A stretch of 47,240 bases of DNA from Pontibacter virosus (GTDB taxonomy: Bacteria; Bacteroidota; Bacteroidia; Cytophagales; Hymenobacteraceae), in the NCBI RefSeq assembly GCF_003096355.1, contig NZ_QEKI01000011.1:94761-142000 (forward strand). Reading direction: 5' to 3'. The position numbers and the translations under genes are program-made. Below, piece by piece: positions 46,659-47,240 of this stretch (position 1 is the first letter of the stretch; each line of letters opens with the position of its first letter). The notes under the pieces were generated by a model that saw nothing but the letters and a program-made list of their open reading frames with translations, had not been told where the DNA came from and ran no database searches.

Positions 46659-47240
46659 TTACCTTTCGAGCATTAACTTAAATGTCTCGTTTTCACTACT
46701 TGACTGTAGCCTAATCATATAAAGTCCTTTTCCTAAATCAGATCCATCAAAGTCTAGTTCGTAAACTTGTCCGGATACGGCTCTGCCATGATGTATCACC
46801 CTCAGTAATGTACCTTTGCTGTCATAAAGTGAGACAGTATAATCCTCGTTCTCTGAAGCAATGAAACGTACTCTGGCTTTGTCTGAAAAGGGATTAGGGT
46901 AGACACTTAGTTTTTCAAGGACTGGGTGAGTGCCACTAGGGTGTTTTATAAGTCCTGGTGGTGTTACCTGTACCTTAGAAAGTTCTTTGCCCACCTTATC
47001 GCCCTTCACAATTGTGAAGTTGATGGTCATGTGAGTCCCGGTCGTTCCGGTGGCCTTGGCGCCGGTGTAGGGGGTGGCCTTGAGGGTGTAGGCGCCGGTG
47101 GCCGGCGGGTTCCAGTTGCCGAAGTAGTAGTTGCCCCTGCCGTTGTCGCCGTGCAGGGCGTAGGGGGCCTTGCTGTCGGTGAAGGTCTTGCTCTGGGCCC
47201 CGCTCAGCTCGAACTTGACGCTCCCCACCGCCGAGGGCGA
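46659..47240 (-). CDS. T9SS cargo protein, C-terminal part
   Basis: The frame is open to the window edge at 47240, so the N-terminus is missing (the GTG at 47228 is not taken as a start). 194 codons are visible. The first half has a repeat-type adhesin-like domain (SVKFELSGAQSKTFTDSKAPYALHGDN ... GNWNPPATGAYTLKATPY) seen in tandem in large surface proteins of Hymenobacteraceae. The last about 85 residues are a T9SS sorting domain (YPNPFSDKARVRFI, SLYDSKGTLLRVI, GLYMIRLQS). From about 47040 to the edge nearly all codons end in G or C, unlike the sorting domain. Confidence 0.85.
   Translation of the reverse strand, partial: SPSAVGSVKFELSGAQSKTFTDSKAPYALHGDNGRGNYYFGNWNPPATGAYTLKATPYTGAKATGTTGTHMTINFTIVKGDKVGKELSKVQVTPPGLIKHPSGTHPVLEKLSVYPNPFSDKARVRFIASENEDYTVSLYDSKGTLLRVIHHGRAVSGQVYELDFDGSDLGKGLYMIRLQSSSENETFKLMLER

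Overview
The window is Bacteroidota chromosomal DNA, most likely from a Pontibacter/Hymenobacter-type member of the Cytophagales. The evidence is a SusC/SusD pair, type IX secretion (T9SS) C-terminal domains, TAnnTTTG-like promoter elements, few Shine-Dalgarno sequences, a B12-dependent class II ribonucleotide reductase, and a strongly enriched GGTATAG/CTATACC word. Both window ends cut through genes, and both end segments show a codon composition unlike the interior.

Layout. 1-2.9 kb: tail of nosY (nitrous oxide reductase maturation), a small acidic lipoprotein, queD, and a nitronate-monooxygenase-like TIM-barrel protein. 2.9-7.3 kb: a repeat-rich gap, proline dehydrogenase, then a plus-strand operon of a thioredoxin-fold protein, a small exported protein and a His-rich polytopic membrane protein. 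7.3-11.8 kb: an AT-rich accessory island without the GGTATAG word, holding three solitary antitoxin-like genes, a DUF4238 gene and an M48-like metalloprotease with TPRs. The protease segment lies between imperfect direct repeats made of the last codons and terminator of nrdJ. 11.8-15.1 kb: nrdJ.

15.3-23.2 kb is a nitrosative-stress and Fe-S group: a DUF2249-Ric di-iron repair protein, a hemerythrin, a DUF1858-DUF2249-DUF2249 protein, a second heme-copper-oxidase-like membrane protein, a MIP18/SufT-like Fe-S assembly factor, an Rrf2/NsrR-like regulator, nadA and nadB. The intergenic regions here are packed with dispersed repeats, including a 143-bp MITE-like insertion. 23.2-29.0 kb is a signalling block: a kinase with two FixL-like haem PAS domains, a CheY-like regulator, a receiver-kinase hybrid, a receiver-Crp/Fnr transcription factor, and hemA. 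TGAC-N4-GTCA dyads occur with identical promoter geometry upstream of hemA and of the thioredoxin/membrane-protein operon. Together with nosY and the repair proteins, this suggests an O2/NO-responsive circuit governing denitrification and haem supply.

29-47 kb is mostly envelope and extracellular functions: three exported proteins with carboxypeptidase-regulatory-like folds, a class A beta-lactamase-like lipoprotein, susD-susC, a 41-residue membrane microprotein, a coiled-coil membrane protein, DUF1622, an MBL-fold hydrolase, an amidohydrolase, a transmembrane pseudokinase and two T9SS cargo proteins, the last one partial. No rRNA, tRNA, CRISPR array or transposase gene was seen.
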